DNA of 47,088 bases from Streptomyces plumbidurans (GCF_019857225.1 NZ_JAFJSY010000055.1:1-47088), one strand, 5' to 3'; counted from the stretch's first letter, positions 7,970 through 17,495 are shown. Made by a program: numbers and translations. The notes: generated by a model from the letters alone, not told the origin.

Positions 7970-8512
7970 CTACTCCTCGAACGTCGCCGACAGTGCCTGC
8001 GCCAGACCCGGCACCAGGTCCGCGCCCGTCAGGACCTCGGTAGGGCTGTCCTTCTCGCGCAGGCGCAGCGCCGAGTCGCGGGTGCCGTCGCGCAGCACCG
8101 CCACCGTCATGCGGACCTCCTGACGCTCCGGGTGGTCCGCCACCCACTTCGCGAGCGCGGCCTCGTCGAGGTTCTCGGGGACCTGGGTCTCGGCGGACGG
8201 CGGCAGCATCAGCCGTTCCACCGTCAGCGCGCAGCCGGCCACCGCGTCGGGCCAGGCGATGGTGGCGAGGAACTCGTCCAGCGGCTTCCCGGCCGGGATC
8301 TCGTCCTGCTCGATCGGAGTGAGACCGCCGGTCCCGGAGCCGTCCTCCAGTCCGAGCTGGGTCGCGAGCGCGGGTTCCTGGGACCGCAGCCGGGCGGTGT
8401 CGACGAGGGCGAAGAGGCGGGCGGGACGGTCCCAGCCGAGGCCGGAGACGTACTCGTCGATCTCGAGTACGGCCCGGGTGAGCGGGTTCGCTGCCATGGG
8501 AGTGTTGGACAT
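7970..8512 (-). CDS. PPA1309-family protein
   Basis: 180-residue acidic soluble protein matching the actinobacterial PPA1309 family, whose function is not known. Recognisable segments are LTRAVLEIDEYVSGLGWDRP near the start and GCALTVERLMLPPSAE in the middle. ATG 8512 (MSNTP) is chosen; a second in-frame Met lies 5 codons downstream. It is divergent from the UPF0182 gene and shares a 152-bp intergenic region with it. Confidence 0.85.
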   Translation of the reverse strand: MSNTPMAANPLTRAVLEIDEYVSGLGWDRPARLFALVDTARLRSQEPALATQLGLEDGSGTGGLTPIEQDEIPAGKPLDEFLATIAWPDAVAGCALTVERLMLPPSAETQVPENLDEAALAKWVADHPERQEVRMTVAVLRDGTRDSALRLREKDSPTEVLTGADLVPGLAQALSATFEE

Positions 8513-8545
8513 GGTCACAATCCTGCCTCGTTCATAGCCGGAATC

Positions 8546-8573
8546 GGGAACCGAGTAAACGGTGAGTAAGTTG
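8546..8573 (+). promoter_or_regulatory. Candidate ECF-type promoter for the UPF0182 gene
   Basis: GGGAAC at 8546-8551 and GTTG at 8570-8573 are separated by 18 bp. The layout resembles actinobacterial ECF promoters (GGAAY...GTT) and the sigR upstream promoter in this window, except that the -35 ends in C. It would start transcription about 85 bp upstream of the UPF0182 start. Short motif, so chance occurrence is possible. Confidence 0.35.
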
Positions 8574-8664
8574 CATAGGTGTGGGCCCGCGATCACGGGG
8601 GGCCACGGCAGGTCCGTGAACACGCGGGTCTGACGGATCGACAGCGAACTTCGAGGTGCGCACC

Positions 8665-11643
8665 TTGGCTTTCCAGATGCCGGACCGCGGCGGAGGCCCG
8701 ACGGGGCCACGGATCAGAGTGGGCCGCCCGTCCCGGCGCGTCCGGACCCTGCTCATGACACTGGGCGTCCTGGCCGTGCTCGGCATGGCGTTCACCATGT
8801 TCGCGGGCTTCTGGACCGACTGGCTCTGGTATCGCTCCGTGAAGTACTCCTCCGTCTTCACGACCACGCTGTGGACCAAGATCGGGCTGTTCTTCGTCTT
8901 CGGACTGCTGATGGCCCTGGCGGTCGGCTTCAACATCTGGCTGGCGCACCGTCTGCGTCCGCCGCTGAGCGCCATGTCGATGGAGCAGCAGAGCCTCGAC
9001 CGGTACCGCATGGGCATCGCGCCGTACAAGACCTGGCTGCTGCTCGGGATCACCGCCCTGGTGGGGCTGATCGCCGGCGCCTCGGCGTCGAGCCAGTGGC
9101 GCACCTGGCTGATGTGGGTCAACGGCGTGCCCTTCCACCAGAAGGACCCCCAGTTCCACCTCGACGTCTCGTTCTACGCCTTCGACCTGCCCTGGTACCG
9201 CTTCCTGCTCGGCTTCGGCTTCGCCGCCGCGATCCTCTCCCTGATCGCCGCCGCGCTCACGCACTACCTGTACGGCGGCCTGAGGATCACCTCCCCGGGC
9301 GCGCGTGCCACCGCGTCCGCGACGGGGCATCTGTCGGTGCTGCTCGGCTTCTTCGTCGCCCTGAAGGCGGTCGCCTACTGGCTCGACCGGTACGGCCTCG
9401 CGGTCAAGTCGAGCGACTTCAAGGCGACGGACAACTGGACCGGCCTGAGGTACGTCGACGCGAACGCCTATCTGCCGGCGAAGACGATCCTGTTCTGCAT
9501 CGCCGTCATCTGCGCGCTGCTGTTCTTCGCCACCCTGTGGCGGCGCACCTGGCAGCTCCCCGTCATCGGCTTCGGCCTGATGGTGCTCTCGGCGATCCTC
9601 ATCGGCGGGCTCTACCCGGCGATCGTGCAGAAGTTCCAGGTCCAGCCCAACGAGCAGGCCAAGGAAGCGCCGTACGTCCAGAAGAACCTCAAGGCGACGC
9701 GTGAGGCGTACGGCATCGACGGCGCCAAGGTCTCCGACTACTCGGGGACGAGCAAGACGAAGGACAAGTCCACGCTGCGCGACGACGTCGACCCCACGGC
9801 GAGCATCCGCATCCTGGACCCGAACATCGTCTCGCCCACGTTCCAGCAGCTCCAGCAGATCAGGAACTACTACGCGTTCCCGACCAATCTGGACGTCGAC
9901 CGGTACAGCAAGGACGGCAAGGACCAGGACACGGTCATCGGTCTGCGCGAGCTGAACCTCAACGGCATTCCGAAGAACAACTGGATCAACGACCACTTCC
10001 GCTACACCCATGGCTACGGCGTGGTCGCCGCCAAGGGCACCGCGGCCGACGCCAACGGCCAGCCGGTCTTCACCGAGTACGACCTGCCCTCCAGGGGCGC
10101 CCTGGGATCGTACGAACAGCAGGTCTACTACGGCGAGAAGACCACCACGTACTCCATCGTCGGCGGTCCCCAGAAGGAGATCGACTACTCCGACGACAGC
10201 GGTGAGAAGACCACCAGCTACAAGGGCAAGAGCGGGGTCAACCTCGCCAACCCGATCAACCGGGCCGCGTACGCGGTGGCGTTCAACGAGCCGCAGATCC
10301 TGTACTCCGGCGCGATCGGCAAGGGTTCGCGCATCCTGTACAACCGCACGCCCAAGGAGCGCGTCGAGGCGGTGGCGCCCTGGCTGACCATCGACGGGGA
10401 CGCCTATCCGGCGGTGGTCAACCACCGCATCCAGTGGATCGTCGACGCGTACACGACGACGAACGGATACCCGTACGCCTCCCGTACGACCCTCGGTGAC
10501 ACCACGGCCGACTCGCTGACCGCGACCAACAACTCGCGTGCGGTGGTGGCCCAGCAGAACCAGGTCAACTACATCCGCAACTCGGTGAAGGCGACCGTCG
10601 ACGCGTACACCGGCGAGGTCAAGCTCTACCAGTGGGACACCAAGGACCCGGTGCTGAAGACCTGGATGAAGGCCTTCCCCCACACGGTGAAGCCGCGGTC
10701 CGCGATCTCCCCCGACCTGATGGCCCATCTGCGGTATCCGCAGGACCTGTTCAAGGTCCAGCGCGAGCTGCTCACGCGCTACCACGTCACCAACCCGACG
10801 ACCTTCCTCAGCGGCAGTGAGGTGTGGCAGGTCCCGAGCGACCCGACCAACAAGTCGGGCAACGCGGTGCCGCCGTACTACCTGAGCATGAAGATGCCCG
10901 ACCAGTCGTCCCAGGCGTTCTCGCTGACGACGACGTTCACGCCCAACGGCAGAGACAACCTCAGCGCGTTCATGACGATCGACGCCGAGGCGGGCAGCAG
11001 CGACTACGGCAAGATCAGAATCCTGAAACTGCCGACGAGCACGACCGTCGACGGACCCAAACAGGTGCAGAGCCAGTTCAACTCCGAACAGGACATCGCC
11101 GAGTCCATCAAACTGCTCAAGGGTGGCGACTCCGACATCGAGTACGGCAACCTGCTGACCGTGCCGCTCGACGGAGGACTGCTGTACGTGGAGCCGGTCT
11201 ACGTACGCGGCGGTGGACTGAAATACCCCCTGCTGCGCAAGGTGTTGGTCAGCTACGGCGACAAGACCGCCTTCGAGGACACCCTCGACGAGGCCCTCAA
11301 CAAGGTCTTCGGAGCGGAGAGTTCGACCAAGCCACCCGCCGACCAGGGGACGACCAAGCCACCAACGTCCACCAACCCGACGGTCCAGGATGCGCTGAAC
11401 GACGCCCAGAAGGCCTTCGACGCCGGCCAGGAGGCGCTGAAGAAGAACGACTGGCAGGCGTACGGCGAGGCGCAGAAGGACCTCGAGGCCGCGCTCAAGA
11501 GGGCCGAGGCGGCGCAGTCCAAGGCCGACAAGACGGCCGGCAGCGGCGGCAGCGGCAAGCCGGGCGGCAAGGCGAGCAGCAGTCCCAGTAAGCAGCCGAG
11601 CAGCAGTCCCAGTACGAAGCCGAGCGGCAGTCCGAGCGGCTAG
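8665..11643 (+). CDS. UPF0182-family large membrane protein
   Basis: 992-residue UPF0182 protein. Seven hydrophobic helices lie in the first 340 residues, followed by a large polar, presumably extracytoplasmic domain and a C-terminal tail. The tail has an Ala/Lys/Glu/Gln-rich probable coiled coil (starting about VQDALNDAQKAF) and ends in a Ser/Pro/Gly/Lys low-complexity stretch. The function of the family is unsettled. Start: TTG 8665 has GAGGTG 6 bp upstream, the best-placed ribosome site; GTG 8656 and ATG 8677 (MPDRGG) are alternatives. It is followed closely by an initiator tRNA gene on the same strand. Confidence 0.9.
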   Translation: MAFQMPDRGGGPTGPRIRVGRPSRRVRTLLMTLGVLAVLGMAFTMFAGFWTDWLWYRSVKYSSVFTTTLWTKIGLFFVFGLLMALAVGFNIWLAHRLRPPLSAMSMEQQSLDRYRMGIAPYKTWLLLGITALVGLIAGASASSQWRTWLMWVNGVPFHQKDPQFHLDVSFYAFDLPWYRFLLGFGFAAAILSLIAAALTHYLYGGLRITSPGARATASATGHLSVLLGFFVALKAVAYWLDRYGLAVKSSDFKATDNWTGLRYVDANAYLPAKTILFCIAVICALLFFATLWRRTWQLPVIGFGLMVLSAILIGGLYPAIVQKFQVQPNEQAKEAPYVQKNLKATREAYGIDGAKVSDYSGTSKTKDKSTLRDDVDPTASIRILDPNIVSPTFQQLQQIRNYYAFPTNLDVDRYSKDGKDQDTVIGLRELNLNGIPKNNWINDHFRYTHGYGVVAAKGTAADANGQPVFTEYDLPSRGALGSYEQQVYYGEKTTTYSIVGGPQKEIDYSDDSGEKTTSYKGKSGVNLANPINRAAYAVAFNEPQILYSGAIGKGSRILYNRTPKERVEAVAPWLTIDGDAYPAVVNHRIQWIVDAYTTTNGYPYASRTTLGDTTADSLTATNNSRAVVAQQNQVNYIRNSVKATVDAYTGEVKLYQWDTKDPVLKTWMKAFPHTVKPRSAISPDLMAHLRYPQDLFKVQRELLTRYHVTNPTTFLSGSEVWQVPSDPTNKSGNAVPPYYLSMKMPDQSSQAFSLTTTFTPNGRDNLSAFMTIDAEAGSSDYGKIRILKLPTSTTVDGPKQVQSQFNSEQDIAESIKLLKGGDSDIEYGNLLTVPLDGGLLYVEPVYVRGGGLKYPLLRKVLVSYGDKTAFEDTLDEALNKVFGAESSTKPPADQGTTKPPTSTNPTVQDALNDAQKAFDAGQEALKKNDWQAYGEAQKDLEAALKRAEAAQSKADKTAGSGGSGKPGGKASSSPSKQPSSSPSTKPSGSPSG

Positions 11644-11698
11644 CGGATCACCGCTGATCAGCACCGCCCCGCGTCGTGGTACGGTTGTAACACAACGA

Positions 11699-11772
11699 CG
11701 CGGGGTGGAGCAGCTCGGTAGCTCGCTGGGCTCATAACCCAGAGGTCGCAGGTTCAAATCCTGTCCCCGCTA
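11699..11772 (+). tRNA. tRNA-fMet (CAT), initiator, copy 1
   Basis: 74-nt cloverleaf without encoded CCA. The anticodon loop CTCATAA is flanked by a CTGGG/CCCAG stem that gives the three consecutive G-C pairs diagnostic of initiators. Position 1 is C and cannot pair with U72, another initiator hallmark. The T-arm GGTTCAAATCC is intact. Identical to the copy at 13868. Confidence 0.97.
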
Positions 11773-11780
11773 CGGAAATC

Positions 11781-11812
11781 GAAGGCCCGGATCCAGACGG
11801 ATCCGGGCCTTC
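11781..11812 (+). terminator. Terminator after first tRNA-fMet
   Basis: Perfect 14-bp inverted repeat (GAAGGCCCGGATCC and complement) with a 4-base AGAC loop, 9 bp after the tRNA. Confidence 0.85.
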
Positions 11813-11976
11813 GTGATGTGCGAACGCATGTGCCGGTCGAAGGGATCGCCGTGCCGCCTCGGGGGGTTGGGAGATCTGTGTTTCACTTGTCTCTCTGTGG
11901 GCATGTCGACAAAACGCTGAAGTGACCTCACTGGCTGCGGTATACCAGGTGTACCCGGGTTGCAGGTGGTGCGACG

Positions 11977-13797
11977 ATGGACGTTATGGGGGACAAGGCA
12001 ACTCTGTTCGAGACAGGGCGATTTGTGCAGCCTTCCGAACCGGGAGACGCCGGGGAGGTGGCTGAGGAGGCCGTCGAGGAGGTTCGCCGCCGGCTCGCCG
12101 CCGAAGCCGGCGACGTCGAGGCGATGAGCGTCCTCGGGGCCATGCTGCTGCGCCGCGGTGATCTCGACGGAGCCGAGCCCCAGCTGCGTGCTGCCACCGC
12201 CGCGGGCGACCGCGCCGCCGCCAACAACCTGGGAGTCCTTCTCCACCAGCGCGGATACGCCGACGAGGCCGCCGGATGGTGGCGGATCGCCGCCGTCGCC
12301 GGATCCGCGGCGGCCGCGCACGCGCTGGGCCGCCACCACCGTGAGCGCGGGGACGAACCCGCCGCCGAGTACTGGCTGCGCCAGTCCGCCGAGCAGGGTC
12401 ATGCCCTGGGCGCCTACGCGCTCGCCGATCTGCTGGAGCACCGCGGGGACCCCGGGGCCGAGGCGTGGATGCGGACCGCCGCCGAGCACGGGCACCGGGA
12501 GGCGGCGTACCGGCTGGCGCGCGCGATCGACCGCCGTGCGGCACTGGAGGGCGAGGAGGGAGCTGACAACGGTGTCGAACTGCTGGCCGAGGCCGAGCAG
12601 TTCTACCGGCAGGCCGCCGCGCGCGGGCACCGGCGCGCCGCGCTGCACCTCGGCGCGATCCTGGAGAAGCGCGGCGAGCTCAAGGAGGCCGGACGCTGGT
12701 ACCTGACGTCCGCCAAGGACGGGGAGGCGCGGGCCGCGTGCGCGCTCGGCTTCCTGCTGCGCGACGCGGGCGACACCGAGAGCGCCGCCGTGTGGTGGCT
12801 CAGAGCCGCCCAGGACGGCGACGGCAACGCAGCCAACGCCCTCGGCGCGCTGCATGCCGAGCGCGGCGAGACGCAGACCGCCGAGCGCTGGTACCGCGCG
12901 GCGATGGACGCCGGGGACGACAACGGCGCGTACAACCTCGGGCTGCTCTGCGCCGAGCAGGGCCGGACCGGACAGGCCGAGCAGTGGTACCGGCGGGCCG
13001 CGTACGCCGGGCACCGCGAGGCGGCCAACGCGCTGGCGATCCTGCTGCTGCAGGGCGGGGACACGACGGGCGCCGAGCCGTGGTTCTCCAAGGCCGCCGA
13101 GGCCGGGAGCGTGGATGCCGCGTTCAACCTCGGGATCCTCTACGCCGGCCGCGGCACCGAGGAGGACGAGGGCTCCGCGCTGCGGTGGTACGAGCGCGCC
13201 GCGGCCGCCGGGCACACGGAGGCCGCGCTGCAGGTCGGCATCGCCCGCCTGCGGGACGGCGACGAGCAGGCGGCGGAGCGGCATCTGCGGTGCGCGGCGG
13301 GAGGCGGCAGCGCCGAGGCCGCGTACCGGCTGGCGACGGTGCTGGACGCCCGGCGCCCGCCCGAGCCCGCGCACGAGCTCGGGGAGCCCGCGCACGAGCG
13401 GACCGAGTGCGAGGAGTGGTACGAGCGGGCGGCCTCGCAGGGGCACCGCCGTGCGCAGGTGCGCGTCGGGATGCTGGCCGCGGCCCGCGGCGACGTCGTA
13501 GAGGCGGCCCGGTGGTACCGCGAGGCGGCCGAGGCGGGATCCCGCAACGGCGCCTTCAACCTGGGGCTGCTGCTGGCCCGGGAGGGAAGCGAGCCCGAGG
13601 CCGCCGTGTGGTGGACCCGGGCCGCCGACGCCGGTCACGGACGGGCGGCGCTGCGGCTGGCCCTGGTCTACGCGCGTCGGGGCGAGCTGGCCGAGGGGCA
13701 GCGCTGGGCGGACCGCGCGGTGACGCTGGGCCCGGCGGAGGTGTCGGAGCGCGCCGAGCGGCTGCGGGACGCGCTGCGCCAGGAGCTGACGGCGTGA
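11977..13797 (+). CDS. Sel1/TPR-like repeat protein
   Basis: 606-residue protein made almost wholly of Sel1-like (SLR/TPR-related) repeats of about 36 residues. Each has the pattern A-x-x-LG-x-L-x-x-x-RG, then AE-x-WYR-x-AA-x-x-GH. More than a dozen units run from about residue 45 to the C-terminus. Such alpha-solenoids mediate protein-protein contacts. No signal peptide or membrane helix is present. ATG 11977 follows AGGTGG by 7 bp; ATG 11986 is an alternative. The gene is monocistronic and enclosed by two identical initiator tRNA genes on the same strand, and the 204 bp upstream hold the tRNA terminator and presumably its promoter. The partner is unknown. Confidence 0.92.
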   Translation: MDVMGDKATLFETGRFVQPSEPGDAGEVAEEAVEEVRRRLAAEAGDVEAMSVLGAMLLRRGDLDGAEPQLRAATAAGDRAAANNLGVLLHQRGYADEAAGWWRIAAVAGSAAAAHALGRHHRERGDEPAAEYWLRQSAEQGHALGAYALADLLEHRGDPGAEAWMRTAAEHGHREAAYRLARAIDRRAALEGEEGADNGVELLAEAEQFYRQAAARGHRRAALHLGAILEKRGELKEAGRWYLTSAKDGEARAACALGFLLRDAGDTESAAVWWLRAAQDGDGNAANALGALHAERGETQTAERWYRAAMDAGDDNGAYNLGLLCAEQGRTGQAEQWYRRAAYAGHREAANALAILLLQGGDTTGAEPWFSKAAEAGSVDAAFNLGILYAGRGTEEDEGSALRWYERAAAAGHTEAALQVGIARLRDGDEQAAERHLRCAAGGGSAEAAYRLATVLDARRPPEPAHELGEPAHERTECEEWYERAASQGHRRAQVRVGMLAAARGDVVEAARWYREAAEAGSRNGAFNLGLLLAREGSEPEAAVWWTRAADAGHGRAALRLALVYARRGELAEGQRWADRAVTLGPAEVSERAERLRDALRQELTA

Positions 13798-13867
13798 GGC
13801 CGCGCCGAGCTGGGACGGAACCGATTTGCCTTTGCCGTCACCGCTGACGTAACGTTGCGTTCATCGA

Positions 13868-13941
13868 CGCGGGGTGGAGCAGCTCGGTAGCTCGCTGGGC
13901 TCATAACCCAGAGGTCGCAGGTTCAAATCCTGTCCCCGCTA
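13868..13941 (+). tRNA. tRNA-fMet (CAT), initiator, copy 2
   Basis: Identical in all 74 positions to the copy at 11699, with the same initiator features: G-C rich anticodon stem, unpaired position 1 and CAT anticodon. A few flanking bases on either side are also shared. Confidence 0.97.
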
Positions 13942-13948
13942 CTGAAGG

Positions 13949-13986
13949 CTCAGGGCCGGAATCCGGAAACGGGTTCCGGCCCTGAG
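13949..13986. terminator. Terminator after second tRNA-fMet
   Basis: Perfect 13-bp inverted repeat, CTCAGGGCCGGAA at 13949-13961 and its complement at 13974-13986. It lies between the tRNA and the convergent ABC lipoprotein gene, so it can serve both directions. Confidence 0.8.
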
Positions 13987-13991
13987 TGCGT

Positions 13992-15125
13992 TCACGGAGC
14001 GTGTCCCACCGCCTCCTCGTACAGCGTGCGGTCCACCGCCCTCGACTCCGGGACCGTGGCGCCCTGGGCGCGGTAGGCGGCCTGCAGGCGGGTCGTGGTG
14101 CCCTTGCGGATCTCCCAGTCCATGCGCAGGGACGGGGTGGCCTCCAGGACCGCCTTGTCGATCTTCAGGAGCTTCGAGAGATAGGCCACGAAGGCCGCGT
14201 CCTTCTTGTAGTCCGCGGCGAAGTACGTGTTCACCGTCCGGATGTACGCCCTGAGCAGGGCCACGCCCGCGTCCACGTCGTCGTGCAGCAGCGTGCGGCC
14301 GTAGAGCAGTCCGCCCAGGGGCTCCCCGGACGGCTGGCCGCCGAGGAAGGCGTAGCCGGGCCTGCCGTCGACCTTGCGCCAGATCGGGTCCAGCAGCCAC
14401 GCGGAGTCGACGCCGCCGTTCTGCAGAGCCGTCAGGACGTCCGCCGAGCCCAGCTGGCGGTACTGGATCTCGTCCAGACCGCCGTCGTGCCGCGACAGGG
14501 CCTTCTGCATGGCGTACGCGATCACCGAGCCCTTGCCGATCATCGTGCCCAGGGTGCGGCCGGCCATCTTCACCCGCGCCGCCGTCTCGCCGTTCTTCGT
14601 GCGCACCCACAGGCCGCTCTTCGACCCGGGGCCGGGCGAGAAGTTCCCCGCGACCCACTTGATGTCGAAGCCGCCCTTGATGCCGTTCATGACGGCCGCC
14701 TCCGGTGCCGCCCAGAGCGCGTCGATGTCGCCCTTGGCCAGCAGCGGGAGCGCGTCCGGGGTGGGCAGCACCTTGAGGGTGACGTCAAGGCCCTCGGCCT
14801 TGAACTCGCCCTTGTCGACGGCGGCTTCGAGCGGCGCCACGTACTCCGCGCTGAGCGTCCCCGTGGCGATCGTGATCTTTCGCCTCTTGGCGAGGGGCTC
14901 GGCGGACGGGGCGAGCGGTTCGCAGCGGGCCGGGGTGCGGTCCGGCGCGAGGTCGGCGGGGTCCGTCCAGGAGGCCTTGCCGCAGCCCTCGACCGGGCTG
15001 ATCGTGCGCTCTCCGGTCCCCGCCTTCGCCCCGGATCCGTCGGAGTACGGCGACGACGAACAGGCCGCCGAGGCGAGCAGTGCGGCGACGGCGACGACCG
15101 CGGCGCCGTAGGTGCGCCCTCTCAT
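13992..15125 (-). CDS. ABC transporter substrate-binding lipoprotein (SsuA/TauA/NMT1-like)
   Basis: 377-residue periplasmic-type binding protein of the nitrate/sulfonate/taurine/thiamine-precursor group. A signal peptide ends in a lipobox (SAAC at about residues 18-21), so it should be lipid-anchored outside the membrane. The fold is recognised from KITIATGTLSAEYVAPLEAA, KGEFKAEGLDVTLKVLPTPD and the GGFDIKWVAGN region. The ligand cannot be assigned. ATG 15125 has a GGAAGGGGA site and overlaps the permease stop (ATGA). It is the last gene of an ATPase-permease-binding protein operon. Confidence 0.88.
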   Translation of the reverse strand: MRGRTYGAAVVAVAALLASAACSSSPYSDGSGAKAGTGERTISPVEGCGKASWTDPADLAPDRTPARCEPLAPSAEPLAKRRKITIATGTLSAEYVAPLEAAVDKGEFKAEGLDVTLKVLPTPDALPLLAKGDIDALWAAPEAAVMNGIKGGFDIKWVAGNFSPGPGSKSGLWVRTKNGETAARVKMAGRTLGTMIGKGSVIAYAMQKALSRHDGGLDEIQYRQLGSADVLTALQNGGVDSAWLLDPIWRKVDGRPGYAFLGGQPSGEPLGGLLYGRTLLHDDVDAGVALLRAYIRTVNTYFAADYKKDAAFVAYLSKLLKIDKAVLEATPSLRMDWEIRKGTTTRLQAAYRAQGATVPESRAVDRTLYEEAVGHAP

Positions 15126-15978
15126 GACTGTCCCCTTCCTCGGTCCTTCGGTGCCCAGGGGGTGAGCAACCGGCCCGCCAGACGCACCAGTTCGGAGAAG
15201 AGCACGCCGACGACGGCCACGCAGACGATGCCGACGAACATCACGTCGTTCTGGAACAGTGCGCGCGAGTCGAAGATCAGATGCCCGAGGCCGTTCGTCG
15301 CGGCGATCTGCTCCGAGGCGACGATCACCAGCACCGCCACGCCCGCCGCGATACGGGCGCCCACCAGGACGGAGGGCAGGGAGGCGGGCAGCAGGACGTG
15401 CCGGAACATCTGCCAGGGAGAGGCGCCGAAGACGCGGCCCGCGTCGCGGTGGCCGGACGGGACGGCGATCACCGCCGCCATCGTGGAGATCCACACGAAG
15501 AAGAAGACGGTGGTCGCCACCAGGGCCACCTGCGGGCCCTCGCCCAGGCCGAACATGTTCAGGAACACGGGGAGCAGGGCCAGCTTCGGGACGACGTAGA
15601 GGGCGTCCAGGAGAGGCTCGAAGGCCGCGCGGACCAGGGGGAGCGAGCCCATCAGAAGGCCCAGCACATAGCCCGCCGCCGTGCCGAGGGCGTAGCCCGC
15701 CAGGACGCGCTTCAGCGTCGCCCACACGTCCGGCCACAGGTCGCCGGCCGCGGCCCGGTCCCAGCCGTCGGCCAGGATCGTGGACGGGGCCGGGTAGACG
15801 CGGTCGTCGATCCAGCCCTGGACGGCGGCCAGTTGCCACAGCAGGAGCAGGGCGAGGGGCACGGCCGCCGCCAGCGACAGCTCCAGGGCTCTTCTACGGC
15901 GGTGGGTGCGCGCGGGGTGGAGTTCCTCCGGGCCCGGGCGGCGGACCAGGATCGCTTCCTCGCGCGGGGTGGTCGTCG

Positions 15979-15982
<4 letters not shown>
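15122..15982 (-). CDS. ABC transporter permease (SsuC/TauC-like)
   Basis: 286-residue integral membrane permease of the BPD_transp_1 type. A charged cytoplasmic N-terminus of about 30 residues precedes about six hydrophobic segments. The EAA-type coupling loop is seen as AGRVFGASPWQMFRHVLLPASLPSVLVGAR. The VVPKLALLPVFLNMFGLGEGP segment is typical of the nitrate/sulfonate permeases. ATG 15982 overlaps the ATPase stop (ATGA), with GGAGG upstream. Works with the adjacent ATPase and lipoprotein. Confidence 0.9.
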
Positions 15983-16773
<791 letters not shown>

Positions 16774-16844
16774 GGTTGCTCCTTGCGGAGTTCGGTACGG
16801 AGCGGGGGGTGCCGCACGACGATATGACGACCCGTCAGATTCAG

Positions 16845-16910
16845 GAAGCCTGCGGGCGGCACGGAGTTGAAGCCTGCGGGCAGCATGGAGTTGAAGCCCG
16901 TGGGCAGCAC
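16845..16910. repeat. 24-bp tandem repeat (2.75 copies) in ABC operon leader
   Basis: Units start GAAGCCTGCGGGC at 16845-16868, 16869-16892 and a partial, more diverged unit at 16893-16910. Units 1 and 2 differ at two bases. On the minus strand the repeat keeps frame and would encode an octapeptide LPAGFNS(M/V). An open frame from GTG 16910 runs through the repeats into the start of the ATPase gene in another frame. Confidence 0.88.
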
Positions 16911-16912
16911 AA

Positions 16913-16944
16913 AGCCCCGGCATCCCAAGGGGGTTGCCGGGGCT
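16913..16944. terminator. Terminator downstream of Fur-type gene
   Basis: Perfect 10-bp inverted repeat AGCCCCGGCA/TGCCGGGGCT with a 12-base loop. It is 14 bp after the Fur-type stop codon on the minus strand and 3 bp before the tandem repeat. Confidence 0.75.
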
Positions 16945-16957
16945 CCGGTGAACGCTG

Positions 16958-17374
16958 CTAGGCGGCCGCGCAGTCCGGGCAGACGCCGCGGTAGGTCACC
17001 TCGACGTCCGAGACCGTGAAGCCGAAGCGCTCCGAGTCGGGGAGGTCGGCGAGCGGGTTGCCGCTCGGGTGGACGTCGCGGATCGCGCCGCAGCGGGCGC
17101 AGACCAGGTGGTGGTGGGGGCGGTGCGCGTTCGGGTCGTACCGCTTGGCGCGCTTGTCCGTCGCGACCTCGAGCACCTCGCCGAGGGAGACCAGCTCGCC
17201 CAGCGTGTTGTAGACGGTCGCCCGGGAGATCTCGGGCAGCTTGGCGACGGCCCTGGTGTGGACCTCGTCGGCCGTCAGATGGACGTGATCGCCGTCGAGA
17301 ACCTCGGCCACGACGCGCCGCTGCGCGGTCATCCGCCATCCGCGTCCGCGCAGCCGTTCCAGTAGGTCGCTCAT
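16958..17374 (-). CDS. Fur-family transcriptional regulator, PerR/CatR-like
   Basis: 138-residue metal-dependent repressor. The winged helix includes EISRATVYNTLGEL (about 48-61), the family recognition helix. The dimerisation half has RPHHHLVCARCG with a Cys pair and a C-terminal CPDC; together these give the structural zinc Cys4. His-rich residues supply the regulatory metal site. The pattern fits peroxide-sensing (PerR/CatR/FurA) better than Zur or Nur, but metal specificity cannot be fixed from sequence. A 19-bp near-Fur-box palindrome lies 64 bp upstream, suggesting autoregulation. ATG 17374 (MSDLLERLRG). Confidence 0.9.
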   Translation of the reverse strand: MSDLLERLRGRGWRMTAQRRVVAEVLDGDHVHLTADEVHTRAVAKLPEISRATVYNTLGELVSLGEVLEVATDKRAKRYDPNAHRPHHHLVCARCGAIRDVHPSGNPLADLPDSERFGFTVSDVEVTYRGVCPDCAAA

Positions 17375-17437
17375 GCGATCCAGCCTAACAGCCGGTGGAC
17401 CACTTTCCGAATGGGTGTGACTTTGGATATCTACTCG

Positions 17438-17456
17438 ACTTGGACTCGATCCAAGT
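17438..17456. promoter_or_regulatory. Putative Fur/PerR box (autoregulatory operator)
   Basis: ACTTGGACTCGATCCAAGT is a perfect 7-5-7 inverted repeat. It is 64 bp upstream of the Fur-family start and just beyond the terminator of the CBS gene. The 7-x-7 spacing and A/T-G-G arms resemble Fur-family operators. Inference; no binding evidence. Confidence 0.55.
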
Positions 17457-17459
17457 GCT

Positions 17460-17490
17460 GGTGGGCCGGTCCTTCCCGGCCCGGCCCACC
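17460..17490 (-). terminator. Terminator of the CBS gene
   Basis: Perfect 10-bp inverted repeat GGTGGGCCGG/CCGGCCCACC with an 11-base loop, ending 6 bp from the CBS-protein stop codon. Confidence 0.7.
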
Positions 17491-17495
17491 GGTGC

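Noticed and set aside
8593..11757. Long open reading frame on the minus strand opposite the UPF0182 gene (over 1,000 codons)
   Set aside because: It is the antisense shadow of a well-supported gene, a common effect of very high third-position GC. Its translation is low-complexity Arg/Val/Leu/Gly with no recognisable domain, and it crosses a tRNA gene.
11699..13941. Integrated element using tRNA-fMet as attachment site
   Set aside because: The whole tRNA is duplicated, not a 3' fragment; no integrase, recombinase or phage gene lies between; and the enclosed Sel1 gene has native codon usage.
16845..16910. CRISPR-like array
   Set aside because: The units are directly adjacent 24-bp copies with no unique spacers, and no cas gene is present anywhere in the window.
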